Notes: generated from the sequence alone by a model not told the origin. 38,284 nt of DNA from Purshia tridentata (GCA_003254885.1 QANT01005118.1:1-38284); one strand, 5' to 3'. Shown: positions 1 to 10,975, counted from the first letter of the stretch. A program made the numbers and translations.

Positions 1-645
1 ACAGAACTAATACCTGAGTCAGATCACGACGTCGTGGTTGTCGTCTCCTTTGCGCTGCGCTGGGTGATGGCGTCGCTCAAGACGAAGACTGTACTGGAGG
101 TCGCACGATGATAGGGCGATCTGGGTGATGGCGCGACCTGGTTGGCGTCTTGGTCTGTTCATCTTTCCGTTGAAGTCGCGAGCTGGTAGCGCCGGCGTCT
201 TCCTCTTCTTGCCTCGCGACCTGGTGGCGTCTTGGAGTTTCTTGGTTGCTCGTGTGAGGAACAGGGGGAAGGGAAGGGAATGGGTGGTTAATGTGGTTGG
301 GTTANTGGTTGGGTTAAGGGATTTTGGGTTTGGTTAATGCATAAAATAGCAAGGGCCGTTGGATGCTGTTTAAATGAGATCCAAGGGCAGAGATGGCAGG
401 TATACAAATAAGCAGTTTGTAGGAATCCTACAACTAAGCCCTCCTGTGTATATATATATATAATATGCCATGTCATTTAATGCATGAATTCAAGCCCTTG
501 GATTTCCTAGGATCTAAAGGCTCAAAAAGATTGTCAAAATATGTGTTAAAGTTGATGTCCCATGATCCTACCCCATATATATATATATATGTATATACAA
601 ATCTTATTAAGTGGAAAAAAAAACATAATTATCATATATATGCAG
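1..645. other. Left-edge intergenic or intronic DNA, no gene resolved
   Basis: No convincing exon is visible here. The first 250 bases are GC-richer than the rest and internally repetitive: a 'ctgggtgatggcg' motif occurs near 59 and 121, and a 'gcgacctggt..ggcgtcttgg' motif near 132 and 215. Around 285-340 there is a simple G/T-rich run of 'ggttnggtt' units containing an N at 305. The part just before 646 is presumably the last intron of the methyltransferase-like gene, because a T/A-rich tract leads into a tgcag acceptor at 641-645. Earlier exons of that gene were not found and may lie outside the window. Confidence 0.4.
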
Positions 646-966
646 GTATTTGCAGAGGTGTTTCGGGTTCTAAGCCCAGGAGGGGTGTTCATTGTGAGCT
701 TTAGCAATCGATTGTTTTATGAAAAAGCCATAGGGGCATGGAGAGATGGGACTGCATACAGCAGGACACAATTGGTTGTGCAATACTTTCAATCTGTGGA
801 AGGGTTCACACAAGCTGAAATAATAAGAAAATTACCAAATGCTAGTGGTGCTTCAGACAATAAATCACCACTGGGTTGGTTCATGAGTTTGATGGGATTG
901 ATGTCTGGGTCAGACCCCTTTTATTCAGTGATAGCTTACAAGAACTTCAAACCTGTATATGAATGA
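646..966 (+). CDS. SAM-dependent methyltransferase-like protein, last exon only
   Basis: This is the 3'-terminal exon, 106 codons plus stop. It starts right after a tgcag acceptor (641-645) in the frame beginning VFAEVFRVLSPGG and ends with stop TGA at 964-966. The 'RVLSPGGVFIVSFSNR' segment is the typical late beta-strand region of a class I methyltransferase (Methyltransf_11 type). The remainder (YEKAIGAWRDGT, YFQSVEGFT, SDPFYSVIAYKNFKP) matches what I recall of a conserved uncharacterised plant methyltransferase family. The SAM-binding GxGxG motif would lie in upstream exons that are not in the window, so substrate and compartment cannot be inferred. The gene is partial at the window edge; nothing suggests it is broken. 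Confidence 0.7.
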   Translation, partial: VFAEVFRVLSPGGVFIVSFSNRLFYEKAIGAWRDGTAYSRTQLVVQYFQSVEGFTQAEIIRKLPNASGASDNKSPLGWFMSLMGLMSGSDPFYSVIAYKNFKPVYE

Positions 967-1648
967 TTAGAAAATGATGAGGCTCTATGTTTTTCTGCAT
1001 CAGCTTGCTTGTGTATATTAGATTTGTTGTTGTAAACTTGTGAGAATGCCGAGTTGAATGTGGAGAGCTGATATGAGACTTGTGCCAGGCCAGGGTAAAA
1101 TGGGTTTTCAGTGCACTAAGAACCACTTAAAAATGTAGCGGACTTAGCCTCAAAAGAAACAATGTAGCAGAACTTGAAAGAAAAACAAAAATTAATGCAA
1201 GAGTTGAGTTCCAAATTTTCAAAATTCACTAGTAATGGCAAAAGGATATATAGGAGTGTCATTGTGCTTCAGAATTTTACCTCATAATGTTAGCATTGTA
1301 ATGTAAAGCAATGCCACTAGGTCAGAGTAGGGCTGAAAGAGGTTGAAACGTTTCGATATGTTGCAAGTAATAAATCCCCATATTGTTTCGGCCATTTGGC
1401 CTTGGGCACGTTTCTGATATATGTGGACAATACCGAAACGTTTCTTTCTTTCACAGCTTTGTTTTCCTCGCAATTAAAAATATCTTCACCTCACCTGCAA
1501 ATCTTTGGACCATCCTCAGCTAATGTAACCCAAACAATCTCTTCTCTCATTCCTTATCCTCTCTCTCTCTCTCTCTCTCTGTATCTCCTCTCTCTCTCTC
1601 TCTCTCTGTGTATCTCTCTTTCTCTTTCCCTCACTTCTCGCTCCAACC
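967..1648. other. Intergenic: methyltransferase 3' end to cp31-type 5' leader
   Basis: This stretch holds the 3' UTR of the methyltransferase-like gene and then the promoter and leader of the ribonucleoprotein gene. The leader carries two (CT)n tracts at about 1559-1580 and 1588-1607. I see no additional coding sequence. Confidence 0.5.
1559..1632. repeat. (CT)n microsatellites in a 5' leader
   Basis: Two CT dinucleotide runs of roughly ten units each, broken by 'gtatctc', followed by further CT-rich sequence up to 17 bases before the ATG at 1649. Pyrimidine-rich CT tracts are common in plant core promoters and leaders. Confidence 0.85.
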
Positions 1649-3392
1649 ATGGCTTCCGCAAGTACTGGTTTTTTGAAGCCATTATCGATAGCTGAAACTT
1701 GTCTAGCCTCTGTACCAACCCACTTCACCCCCAAAAACCAATCCCCATTTATTTCGCTTCCCTCAAAACCCAACAAGCTCTCACACCTCTCATGCTCATT
1801 AAAGCCTTCTCTCCCTTCATGGTTCTCTCTCAAACACAATTCTTTACCTTTCCATGTGGCTCAGACATCGAATTGGGCTCAACAAGAAGTAGAAGTAAAA
1901 GAAGAGGGTTTGGATTCTGAGAGTGAAGGGGTCGAGAAAACAGAGGGGGGATTAGAGCCAAGTGCTCTTTCTGAGGGAGAAGAGACTTCTGGGGATGGGG
2001 TTGTAGCGGGTGGTGAAGAAGAATACTATCCTGAGCCACCTGAAGAGGCCAAGCTCTATGTGGGCAATCTGCCTTTTGATATTGATAGTGAGAAACTTGC
2101 TAATATCTTTAATGAGGCTGGGGTTGTTGAGATTGCTGAGGTAAATTTTGTGTCTTTGTTGCTCTGTGTGCGCTTTGCACTTAAATTGCAACATTGGATG
2201 TATTGTCACATTGTGTTGTGTTTTCTCTTACCAATTACTAGGTAATTTACAATAGGGAAACAGATCAGAGTAGAGGTTTTGGGTTTGTGACTCTGAGTAC
2301 TGTTGAAGAAGCTGAGAAAGCTGTAGAGATGTTCCACCGTTATGTAAGTTTCAAATTCCTTTGTTAACATTCTGAAATTTATTGAGTAGAATGTAGAAAA
2401 AAGCATGCATGTTGGTACATTTGGGGTCCTATTACAAAGTGACATTACATTGATTTAATCAATTAACACTTGAAGGGCTTCATTGCATGCACCTTTTCAT
2501 CACTTTTTTAACTCGCCAAATCCACCAGAGGAGTGAGTTTAGTCAAAAAAATTCTGGAAGAACCATTTTCATGCAAATGTGCTAATGAGCACACAAGCAC
2601 ATTTGATAAATTTCAAACTCTCGTATAAACTGTGTTTGAGAGTTGCATTTGTACTTACACAGGATGTAGGTGGAAGGCTTTTGACTGTAAACAAGGCTGC
2701 TCCTAGAGGGTCACGTCCTGAGAGACCTCCTCGAGGATTGAATGAACCTTCTTTCAGAATATATGTTGGTAATCTGCCATGGCAGGTGGATGATTCTCGT
2801 TTGGAGGAGGTTTTCAGTGAACATGGAAAGGTGGTAAGTGCCCGGGTTGTTTATGACCGGGAAACAGGGCGTTCACGTGGGTTTGGTTTTGTTACGATGT
2901 CTAGTGAGACAGAATTGGATGATGCCATTGCTGCTCTTGATGGACAGGTTATAGACTTACCTTGTTTTTTAAAAGAATGTTGAAACTTCTTTTCCTCCCA
3001 GTGTAGAGTATGCAGAGAAACTGAGAATGACGTAGATTTAGGATAATACTCAGTCCATTACCTGCTCATTACTTAGGCTACTATAGCTGAATTTTATTTC
3101 AGAATCATTGTTGGTGTAGAAGTTATCCTTTGACCTTTGAGTTTGAGACAAGGGAGTTATGAGACTTCCTTTGCATGGCTCAATCCCACCATTTATAAAA
3201 GGGAAAGCCATGAACTTTCTTCTGTTTAATATAGTTATTCATCACTAGGCTTTGGATTTATGTTTCCTGCCAGATTCTTGGAGTTAACAAAGACCCTGAT
3301 TTTGTTTTGTATTTGGGTTGGGTGTGCAGAGTTTGGATGGCAGATCAATCAGAGTAAATGTTGCTGAAGAACGACCAAGGCGTGGCTTTTAA
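1649..3392 (+). CDS. Chloroplast ribonucleoprotein, cp31 type (two RRMs)
   Basis: Four exons join in frame: 1649-2140, 2242-2343, 2663-2947 and 3330-3392, giving 313 residues. All introns are GT-AG and phase 0. Residues 1-70 are Ser/Pro-rich and poor in acidic residues, as expected of a chloroplast transit peptide. Residues 80-134 form an acidic Glu-rich linker. RRM1 (about 135-210) has RNP2 LYVGNL and RNP1 [11 protein letters not shown]2 (about 230-305) has RNP2 IYVGNL and RNP1 RGFGFVTM. Transit peptide, acidic domain and two RRMs define the cpRNP family, and the linker and RRM sequence resemble the cp31 members. Known members bind many chloroplast mRNAs and affect their stability and C-to-U editing. 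The start was chosen because the transit peptide begins here, just after the CT-rich leader. The family is confident; the exact orthologue is not. Confidence 0.93.
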
Positions 3393-4243
3393 ATTTAAGA
3401 AGATTTTCTTCACTCGTTAATATGAACGCTTCATGATTGGTGCTTAGTTTTTGGGAGAGAATCTTGGCATTCTTGTACCTTTTTTCCCCCGTTTACTTAA
3501 ATTTCCTTCTTTGATAAGAAATTTTTATTTTAGGGATATAAAGTTTTTATAGATGGGTTATTCTACCTCCTGTATTTTCTAGTATGTTGACAAACAGCAT
3601 GGCCTATATCATGTTTATTACATTTAATTGGTCCAATGCAATTATCATTCTCATTTGATTACAATCTACTTAACAATTGAAAGTTGATGCTGCAAATACA
3701 CCAGTAGTAGCACCCAAGACACCAGTAGTCGCACTACCCAAGACAATAAGTACCCCCATTTGGCTATTTTTAAGTAGTTTTTTCTTGCTCCTCAGTCCTC
3801 TCCTTCTCTATCTCCTCTTTCAAATTTAAACAACAAAAAGTAAAATGTTACAAAACGGATCTTAGCAATTGAGACATTCAAGATATATTGGCTCATGTTG
3901 TACTCAATCGTGACAGAATTTTACAGTGAATGCCAAAATTTTAAATTTCGCAACTTTGTGTAGTCAATATACAGTTTAAGATGTACAATGAGCTTCCAAC
4001 CTATACTGTGCAGAGCATGAAGCATCAAAAGTCTCCATCTTGCATCCATCCGAACTATTGAGGTGCTCCGGAAAGATTGCACTTCTCAGCCATAATGATC
4101 AAACTCATCAAATATACCAGTCAGATTATGTGCCATATCTTGTATTTTACCAAATTCTATAGTCAAAAGGTAGAACCATTAGCAGCCTTCTCTAAAATAC
4201 TCAAAAGTATGCAGGTGGGACAGAATGACGATCTAAGATTAAG
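3393..4243. other. Convergent 3'-3' intergenic spacer
   Basis: This lies between the stop of the cp31-type gene and the stop of the minus-strand NET gene, so it contains both 3' UTRs. A short imperfect direct repeat ('caccagtagtagcac' / 'caccagtagtcgcac') lies near 3698-3735. No coding potential was recognised. Confidence 0.5.
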
Positions 4244-7200
4244 CTACTTGGCTAGCCTTCGAGCTTCCTCAACTGCTTGAACGTAATAATACAATCTCCA
4301 AAGTGTGACATTACTCTGCAAGTAAATTATACAACTTGAGAAAGGAATTGGAATTCTAAATTAGTACACAAACCATAAAATGTGCATCTTCTTGTTACCT
4401 CTTTCTCAAGATCCACAAAAATTTCATCAGAGGAATTTGTATAAGCGACTTTGCTATGCTGGATAATTTGCACAACACGGTCAAGATTTTTCGATGGTAA
4501 CTTCTGAATCAGCTTTCCAAGCTTGTGCTTCTCAGGAACTGACATAGGCCTGGAAATTAAACTTACAATTAAAATGCTGTCCTTGCTGATACCAACTCTA
4601 AGAGCATGATTAAAAAAATACCTGGACGTGGACATTACAGTATCAAGAAATTTTTCAAGCTGCTGCTCGATGTGCCCGAGCTGAAAAACAGACATGACTT
4701 CAGTTCAGATATACGTCATTGTAATAGAAAATGTTAAAAAGCTCAATATCATATTCTTGATGTGAGTTTTGATATAACTATATGAATGAAAACGAAAATA
4801 CGAGGCAATAAAGAATTTCAGATAATTACTGTTGCAGATATTTCATCAGAATATTTTTTCACCATCTCCTCAACCAGCAAGCTATCGTTCTCTATAAGGA
4901 ATTGCAAATCATCATCAACCTGGAGAGTAGAATTATGATAAAATATAAAGTCACCCTCAGTAAGTTGCCAACAGACGTACATACAATTGCTACAGAATGT
5001 CTTCTTGAGTTAAAGAAGTTTACAAGTTCATCTTGATCTAAATGTGTGTGTGTTTGTGTGTGGAGCGGGTGGGGGAAAGAGAGAGAGAGAGAGTGATCTA
5101 AACCTCTGATCACGTCTTGTTATCTTCCATCAAATGCCATAAATTAATGCAAGAATGCATAGCAATCGACAGCTACCAATCTAGTTTTAACCCAAAAACT
5201 TAACAGTTCTCACCTCCCCGTTCTCTTTCTCAGCAGCCAAGGCTGAACCTAATTGTGACCCCCTTTCCTGTTTGTAAGTCAGCTTGTGAACATTACGAGA
5301 AAGAGAGCCAAGGCATGTGTTTAAAAAAGTGCGCGCACACACTTGTGAAGGTGACACAATCCAACAAATAGAAAGGCAAAAGAAGAATGTTAGTCACCTT
5401 TGGCTCCTCTGGACCAGCTATCAACCTAGCCGTTTCTGTAGTGTGGCCATGAGCACAGTTCTAAACAACATTAAAAAAGTTCAACCATAAATTTCTACGC
5501 AACAAGGACCAGTACAAAACCCAGTGACTGCAAGTATGGTTGCACCATTTTAAGCTTGGGTTGTGCAACACATAATAAAAGGCATATGGTATTACAACTA
5601 AACTGTCCTATGAAAAAGATGTTAATAAGAGAAGAAAAGAAAGACTTCTTCATTATTAGCTAAAAAGTAAAGGTAACAAAAACATAAAAATTTAAATAGA
5701 TCTGCGAGGAGGTATCCATCGCCATAGAAGTCTCTATGTTAACTAATTTGAGCATCCAAACTACAAGCTGACACATTAAAGGAAAAAGCTGCCCCTTATT
5801 AAGCATATTTACTAAAAATGTCTGTTTTCACTGAAAAATTTTAATTAGAAAGAGAAAGGTTAAATCAACACCGATATAAAAAATCTGAACATAAAAACAA
5901 TGACAAAGCAACAGAATGAAATATAACCTCTACGTTAGACTCGGGATTGGTATGACTAGAAAGTGCAGGGAGGCTGGTTGAAGAGAACGAAGAAGATCTC
6001 TTTAGTCTCTTAGAGGGAGGTTTCCCTCCATCAACATCAGCTGCTGCACCTCTTGAAGACAACAGACATTTTCTGCTCTTTATCTGTGATTTTAACCGGC
6101 TCATAGCTACAACAGGTTTCAACATCTGCATTTACACATATGGTTACTGCACAGTAAAGATTCTAAAGAACCATAGTTGAACTCACAGGCTTGGATAAAC
6201 ATGTGCATCAAATGTGAATATGAAATCAGATCAACAATTGTTTAATATATAAAGAACCACATGATCCATACAAAATGTGAATGCAAGGACTAATTACATT
6301 CTAAAGCAAACAGATCTCTTGGTAAATACGCACAACACTCAGTAAAAGAAATAAATTACAGCAAAGTACCACAACTTAAGGATCCATTCAATATCATGGC
6401 AAATTTATTGATTGTTTGAAAAGAATCAAGTAAAAAAACCAAAGTCATTTTATATTATTCAAATCATGAATCTATAATCATAGTTGATTTAGTTCTAAGC
6501 ACCCATTAAAGGCAAAAGGAGATTAGGCATCCCAACATACCTCATCAACTTCTGGTGAAAGAAAATTCACACCCTGCCTGAGCAATAACTTCAATCTTTC
6601 TTTTTTGAAATCTGAAAGCCCAGTTCCTATGCTGTTACTAAAAAAAGAACCAGAAATGCCGTAACTATGCTCAATTGTATCCTTGCCTCTAACCTCCACA
6701 CATCTGCTCAGATCATAGGATTTGGAAGCAAGAGGTGAAAAGTTTTCTACATGCGATAACAACTCTATCACTTCACTTGTATAGTAACCAAAGTAGTCTG
6801 GTCCTACTTTACCATATTCTCTCGAACCAACCAAATCCTTTGTATCTTCTGACATAACAACTGGAAGGCAACTACACACACGGAAACTACATTCAGATAA
6901 CATATGATTTAAGTTTTTAGATCGAGAATGATTAGAACATTGATCAGCAAAAGAGCTAATGAAAGTGCGCCTCTCTCAAAGCCCAATGAGGAACGTATCG
7001 GAAACAAATGACAAATACTAAATTTCAAAACATAAATGTAAATTCTTACCTAATATACCACGACAACACTTCTGCTTGAGCAAATCTTCTTCTCTGCCAA
7101 GTAATCAACATGTGCACACCTTGTACACCTTTCTAGCATTGATTTGTTCAAATGCAAGGATTTTGGGTCCAACACCTCATATCTGTGAGGGCAATATGTT

Positions 7201-7634
7201 TAATGACTTAGGATTTAAACACCGTGATCAAACCAAAGAGACGCCAAAACTATACTACTGAAGAGACATAAAACACATAAACACAAATACAGAAACCCTA
7301 AGTCCACAATCATAAAAATTAAGGCGATTATATAATTCCATGGCGAAGAGTGATCCACAATAAGAGAGTCAATTTAGCATCCTCTACATAAACCCTAGTG
7401 CTCCGTTTGGTTTTGTCGGACAATATAGAAAAGATTAAACTGAAAACGAGATAGTAATTCGGAACTGGACTTTTCAACATTTCAAAAATGGGCCAATCAA
7501 AAGCAAAAAATTCAATTTTTAGTTTTTTATCTTTTCTTTCGCTCCGTTCCTAAGTTTTCACCCAAACCAAACAAAGCCTAAAGCCATGAAAGCATAACCT
7601 AGCATTAGGAGAGAAAGAGAGAGGCTTACGTCAT
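4244..7634 (-). CDS. NET (extra-terminal) domain nuclear protein, apparently interrupted near its N terminus
   Basis: Minus-strand exons: 7630-7634 (ATG AC), 7050-7182, 6541-6871, 5928-6125, 5398-5460, 5214-5267, 4830-4919, 4622-4680, 4399-4549 and 4244-4315. From exon 3 onward phases are consistent, giving 333 residues from the internal ATG at 6855. The C-terminal part (exons 8-10: QLEKFLDTVMS, RPMSVPEKHKLGKLIQKLP, NLDRVVQIIQ, DEIFVDLEKE, NVTLWRLYYYV) is a NET domain, the acidic-peptide-binding fold also found in BET and GTE proteins. No bromodomain is visible. Upstream are a basic region (PPSKRLKRSSSF) and a short N-terminal CxxC segment in exon 2 (CTRCAHVDYLAEKKIC). The problem is that exon 2 reads cleanly from the ATG in exon 1 but ends in TAG right at its donor (phase 0), whereas exon 3 needs phase 2. 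It may be a frameshift allele, a sequencing error, or a gene that starts at 6855. NET proteins generally recruit chromatin factors. Confidence 0.78.
5074..5094. repeat. (GA)n microsatellite in NET-gene intron
   Basis: A short run of GA units between exons 7 and 6 of the NET-domain gene, preceded by a GT-rich stretch near 5043-5060. Simple repeat; no other function is visible. Confidence 0.6.
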
Positions 7635-8013
7635 CGGTGAGTTGGCAGAGCCGGGTAACCGGAAAAAGAATTTGGGTGAGAATTCGAAAATGGAAGCTCT
7701 AAGCCTCCAACTGAGAAGGTAAAAAAACCGCCTTTCAGATTTCGTATAAGCCGTCGTGTCAATTCAGATTGGGGATTCTAAACGTACCCTAAATTGCTTC
7801 TCCCACCCCCCATTTATAATTTTTTCCCCAAACCTATTTTGTCCTTATCCCGATAAATTTTTAGGGTCTGTAAGTGTAATGTATTACTGTACTGATAATA
7901 TATGTGGAGCGAATACTATTAATATTATACCTATACGTATTGATTACCCCGAACAAGTTAAGTTCTCGTCCTCTAGACTGTCACAGAAGCCACCGCTCTA
8001 TCACAAGGCTTCA
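7635..8013. promoter_or_regulatory. Divergent promoter region shared by NET gene and mS38-like gene
   Basis: The start codons of the minus-strand NET gene (7634) and the plus-strand mS38-like gene (8014) are only 379 bases apart and point away from each other, so both core promoters and both leaders must fit in this interval. No clear TATA box stands out for either side, which is usual for housekeeping genes. That the genes are coordinated is inference from the spacing only. Confidence 0.5.
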
Positions 8014-8418
8014 ATGGCTTCAACGCTCCAAAAGCTCCTCCGAAGATCACAACCCACAAGACTAATCACCGCTTCCCGCGACTTTACAGCGCCAAATCTC
8101 ACACCACCTCTTATTTTTCACCAACCTCATCTCAACCAAACCAAACCAGACCCTCATCAAATCCTAAATCCAAGCCCATTACTGGTTATACCTAAAACAG
8201 AGAATTTAACTTCCCATCGTTTCTCACAGATTTTCCCAAGCTTCCCATTTGGGATTTGTTTAAACCCGATTCCCTCATCTGGGTTAGTCTCATCTGAGGA
8301 CGTGGAGCTTGATGATTCGCGGAAGGTCTGGGCTGATAGCGTGAAGAAGAAGAGGAAGAGGAAGATGAACAAGCACAAGTACAGGAAACTCAGGAAGCGT
8401 CTCTCGAGACAAACTTAG
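8014..8418 (+). CDS. Mitochondrial small ribosomal subunit protein mS38-like (COX24/AURKAIP1 C-terminal domain)
   Basis: Intronless, 134 residues. The N terminus (MASTLQKLLRRSQPTRLI) is Ser/Arg/Leu-rich without acidic residues, like a mitochondrial presequence. The middle is low-conservation and Pro/Asn-rich. The last 30 residues contain the very basic signature 'VKKKRKRKMNKHKYRKLRKR', the hallmark of the mS38 (DUF1713, COX24, AURKAIP1) family, whose basic helix lies in rRNA of the mitochondrial small subunit. The reading frame is open upstream to 7756, but the ATG at 8014 is preferred because it starts the presequence. Just after the stop, 'gttag|gtgag' (8431) and 'gttgcag|aataaa' (8498) could bound a very short 3' UTR intron. 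Its head-to-head neighbour is the NET-domain gene. Confidence 0.85.
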   Translation: MASTLQKLLRRSQPTRLITASRDFTAPNLTPPLIFHQPHLNQTKPDPHQILNPSPLLVIPKTENLTSHRFSQIFPSFPFGICLNPIPSSGLVSSEDVELDDSRKVWADSVKKKRKRKMNKHKYRKLRKRLSRQT

Positions 8419-9740
8419 GCTCTTTGTTAGGTGAGATTTGATTTTTGGACAGTGTACCTGGCTTGCTAATTCGATTGATGTGCCATTGAATGTTGCAGAA
8501 TAAAAAGTTTTCCTTTCTTCCTAATATTTTGTGACAAAGATAGTGAAAGAGATTGTTACGAGCTTAAACGTTGTTATTCGTTGTTGTCGCCTTTTGGCAA
8601 TGAGAATAAGTTTTCCAGTTCAGTTCAGATAATTTTGTTTGCTGTTTAACTAATTTGGGTTATATTGGTATTTGTTACTCGTGGAATACTATGCATATAA
8701 TTCAATTTTTGATGCCTTTGTTGACTTAGCTGATTTAAATACATTCATGTATGTAGTAATTTATGACTAGTTTCAGTATGGATGTGTACAAAATGACTAG
8801 CTTGTGTCCTTTGTTATCTACTACTGATATGGTTATGGATGAGAGCTAAACGTTTTTGTGAGAATAGACTCGTGCTTTTGCAATTCCAAATTGCTTATGC
8901 CTATAACTAGTTTGAACCATGTTCGCAAGAAATTATGAATTCATGATCTCATGGGAAACTGTTCTTCGAAGTTTTGGTCTTTTTGCTACCTTTAATGATT
9001 GATGGTGCGTTCATTCATATTCAAGTATTACGGATTAGTGCCTAGATGGTGTCTTGGTAGGTTAGTAAAATTATGTGTATCGTACAACAACTATCTGATT
9101 TGAAATTTTCTCTTCTGAAGAAGCAGTTTGGTGCTTCAGATCAGATGAACCTTGCATAGGTGGCATCAAGACAACTATTATAATGTAGTAGCCTTTACAT
9201 AAGATAGGATGTGCTCAGGCTAGAGAGCAAGTTGAAACTTGATCAGAATGATGAGGTACATATTAAAACATTGCAATCCATAGTGCTTATGCATGTATGC
9301 ATTCACATATACAGATCTATATTCAGTGGACATATAGTAACAATAGACATACAGGACATAAGAGAATATTTGGGTTCCAATTTGAGCAGTTTTGTTGTGA
9401 ATTATGCAAATGTAGGAAGGGGGAGAAAAAAGAGAGAATATTTTATGGGTATTTTAAAATGTTTTAAAAAACCAGTCGTGGCTGTTAGGCCAGGAAGAGA
9501 GAAACAGCAATAGGCTAATAGCTGGGTTGAAGGTATGTTCAGAACTTAGTTACAGCATGTTGTTTTCTTCACCTGATATTGAGCCTTTTGTAGGGAGTTA
9601 GAGAGTCCATGCACTATGATCTTACCACAGAACATTTTGTAATGTACCATGTGGTCCATAAGTTTAATTTTCACTTTGATTACCAGATGAAATTCCAGTC
9701 TAAAGATGGCTTTTCTGTTAACCAAATCCTGGAGTTACGA

Positions 9741-9817
9741 ATACATGCTTGAGTTAGAATTATACTGTCAAGCATGCACAAATACATGCTTGAGTTACAA
9801 ATTATACTGTCAAGCAT
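9741..9817. repeat. Tandem duplicated hairpin unit
   Basis: Two adjacent copies of a unit of about 40 bases (9741-9781 and 9782-9817), nearly identical. Each copy contains the inverted repeat ATGCTTGA...TCAAGCAT, so each could fold into an 8 bp stem with a loop of about 15 bases. It lies just upstream of the decayed ABHD17 promoter copy. Confidence 0.8.
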
Positions 9818-9907
9818 AATGTTTAAAGTTTTGTTTAAACATGGATGTAGTGAAGAAAAATGCTACATGTACCATAAGAAAACTAGTATCCTAAGTTCCT
9901 AACCTTT

Positions 9908-10975
9908 CTTTCTCTTTCCCATGGCCCTACAAATGATGCAAGGTTCAACGGTCCATCTTCTGCTAAGTGTGAACCAAGTAAAACATGGTAGAGCTCGCTC
10001 TGTATCTCTATTCTCTACGAATAGACATGTTTTATGCAGCAAAGAGCCACAAGAATAACAACACTGCCTATCTGAACCAATGTCAAGATAGGCAAATGGC
10101 TGGGGTGACTCCCTCTGTGGCGACTATAGTAGCCTTCTACCCACAGAACTGAAGCCTCCTAGGCTGGCTATAATCTTATCTGGACAACAAACTGGTTGCT
10201 AATGGAAACATCTACATCTTTGAATTCTGCACTCGCTGACTTGTTCTCTCCCGGAAATAAGTTGCTGCCATTCACTCTACATTTGGCATTTGCCACCCTT
10301 CTGCCACCGCTACCATACTCTTCTCTTGTTACTAATGTGGATGACATACTCATCTGTTTGAGTATCTACTTGCGTGCTAATCTCGTGGGTATATTTTCTT
10401 TCCTTTTTTGAGTTCTTGGATTCTCTGTCACAATACTCTTCTCTATTGCAGCTATTAGGTTAATTTCGGCTCAAACCACCACAGCTTTTGCTAGAACCCC
10501 AACCAAAAACCAGACAGAATAGTCGATCCATATCCAAAGCAAACAGAAACTTCCATTGGTTCGGTTTTTGCCCAATTGGGTGTCCCCAAACCAGTTATAA
10601 GTCAGTGCAGTTGTAGTTGTAACACCACATGCGAGGGTTTTGAACCAATGCAAAAGCTTTTCTTTTCATGCCTAAGTTTGTGCGGGGAATGACTATTCTG
10701 GGTTTGGGCATTCAACTGGAATATCTTGTTGAAGATTTTATTTTATTTTGTTTTGTGGCCACTGGCTAGTCTTTCAAGCTTAAAGCATCATGCAAGACTA
10801 GCCGTATCTTTTCTGTGTTGTAGCCAAGTAAGGTGAATAATTATGGCTCATTTTCAATATCTTTGTTTGTTTGGCACTTGGCAATTTATCCCTTAATGAA
10901 ATTGGGGGTTATTTGCGTGTTGCAGAGTATTGAAAAAAATTTCACTAGTTACTGATCGTACATGACTAGATTATG
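9908..10975 (+). pseudogene. Decayed tandem copy of the ABHD17-like hydrolase gene
   Basis: Collinear matches to the intact gene at 14467-17424 can be read by eye. Promoter: 'ccctacaaatgatgca' near 9924 matches 13858, followed by similar 'ggtccatc' and 'ccaagtaaa' blocks. Exon 1: 10096-10388 begins ATG and encodes MAGVTPSVATIVAFYPQN against [18 protein letters not shown], then hits TGA at 10150. Its end 'cttgcgtgctaatctcgtggg' matches the intact exon end. Exon 2: 10687-10723 (NDYSGFGHSTG against [11 protein letters not shown]), with the acceptor AG changed to GG. Exon 3: only its first bases near 10824-10848. Exon 4: about 10926-10965. Most of exon 3 and all of exon 5 were not found. With a stop, a lost acceptor and missing catalytic exons it cannot make the enzyme. 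Confidence 0.82.

Noticed and set aside
285..340. GGTT-rich run as an interstitial telomere repeat
   Set aside because: It does not match the plant TTTAGGG unit in register; it is only a degenerate G/T-rich simple sequence.
465..704. Plus-strand open frame running into the methyltransferase exon in another frame
   Set aside because: It crosses the splice acceptor and a TA-rich intron tract; the conserved exon is read in a different frame.
9211..9513. A single 100-codon plus-strand open frame
   Set aside because: As one exon it looks non-coding after the first dozen codons; only the short AG-GT bounded part was kept, as a weak candidate.
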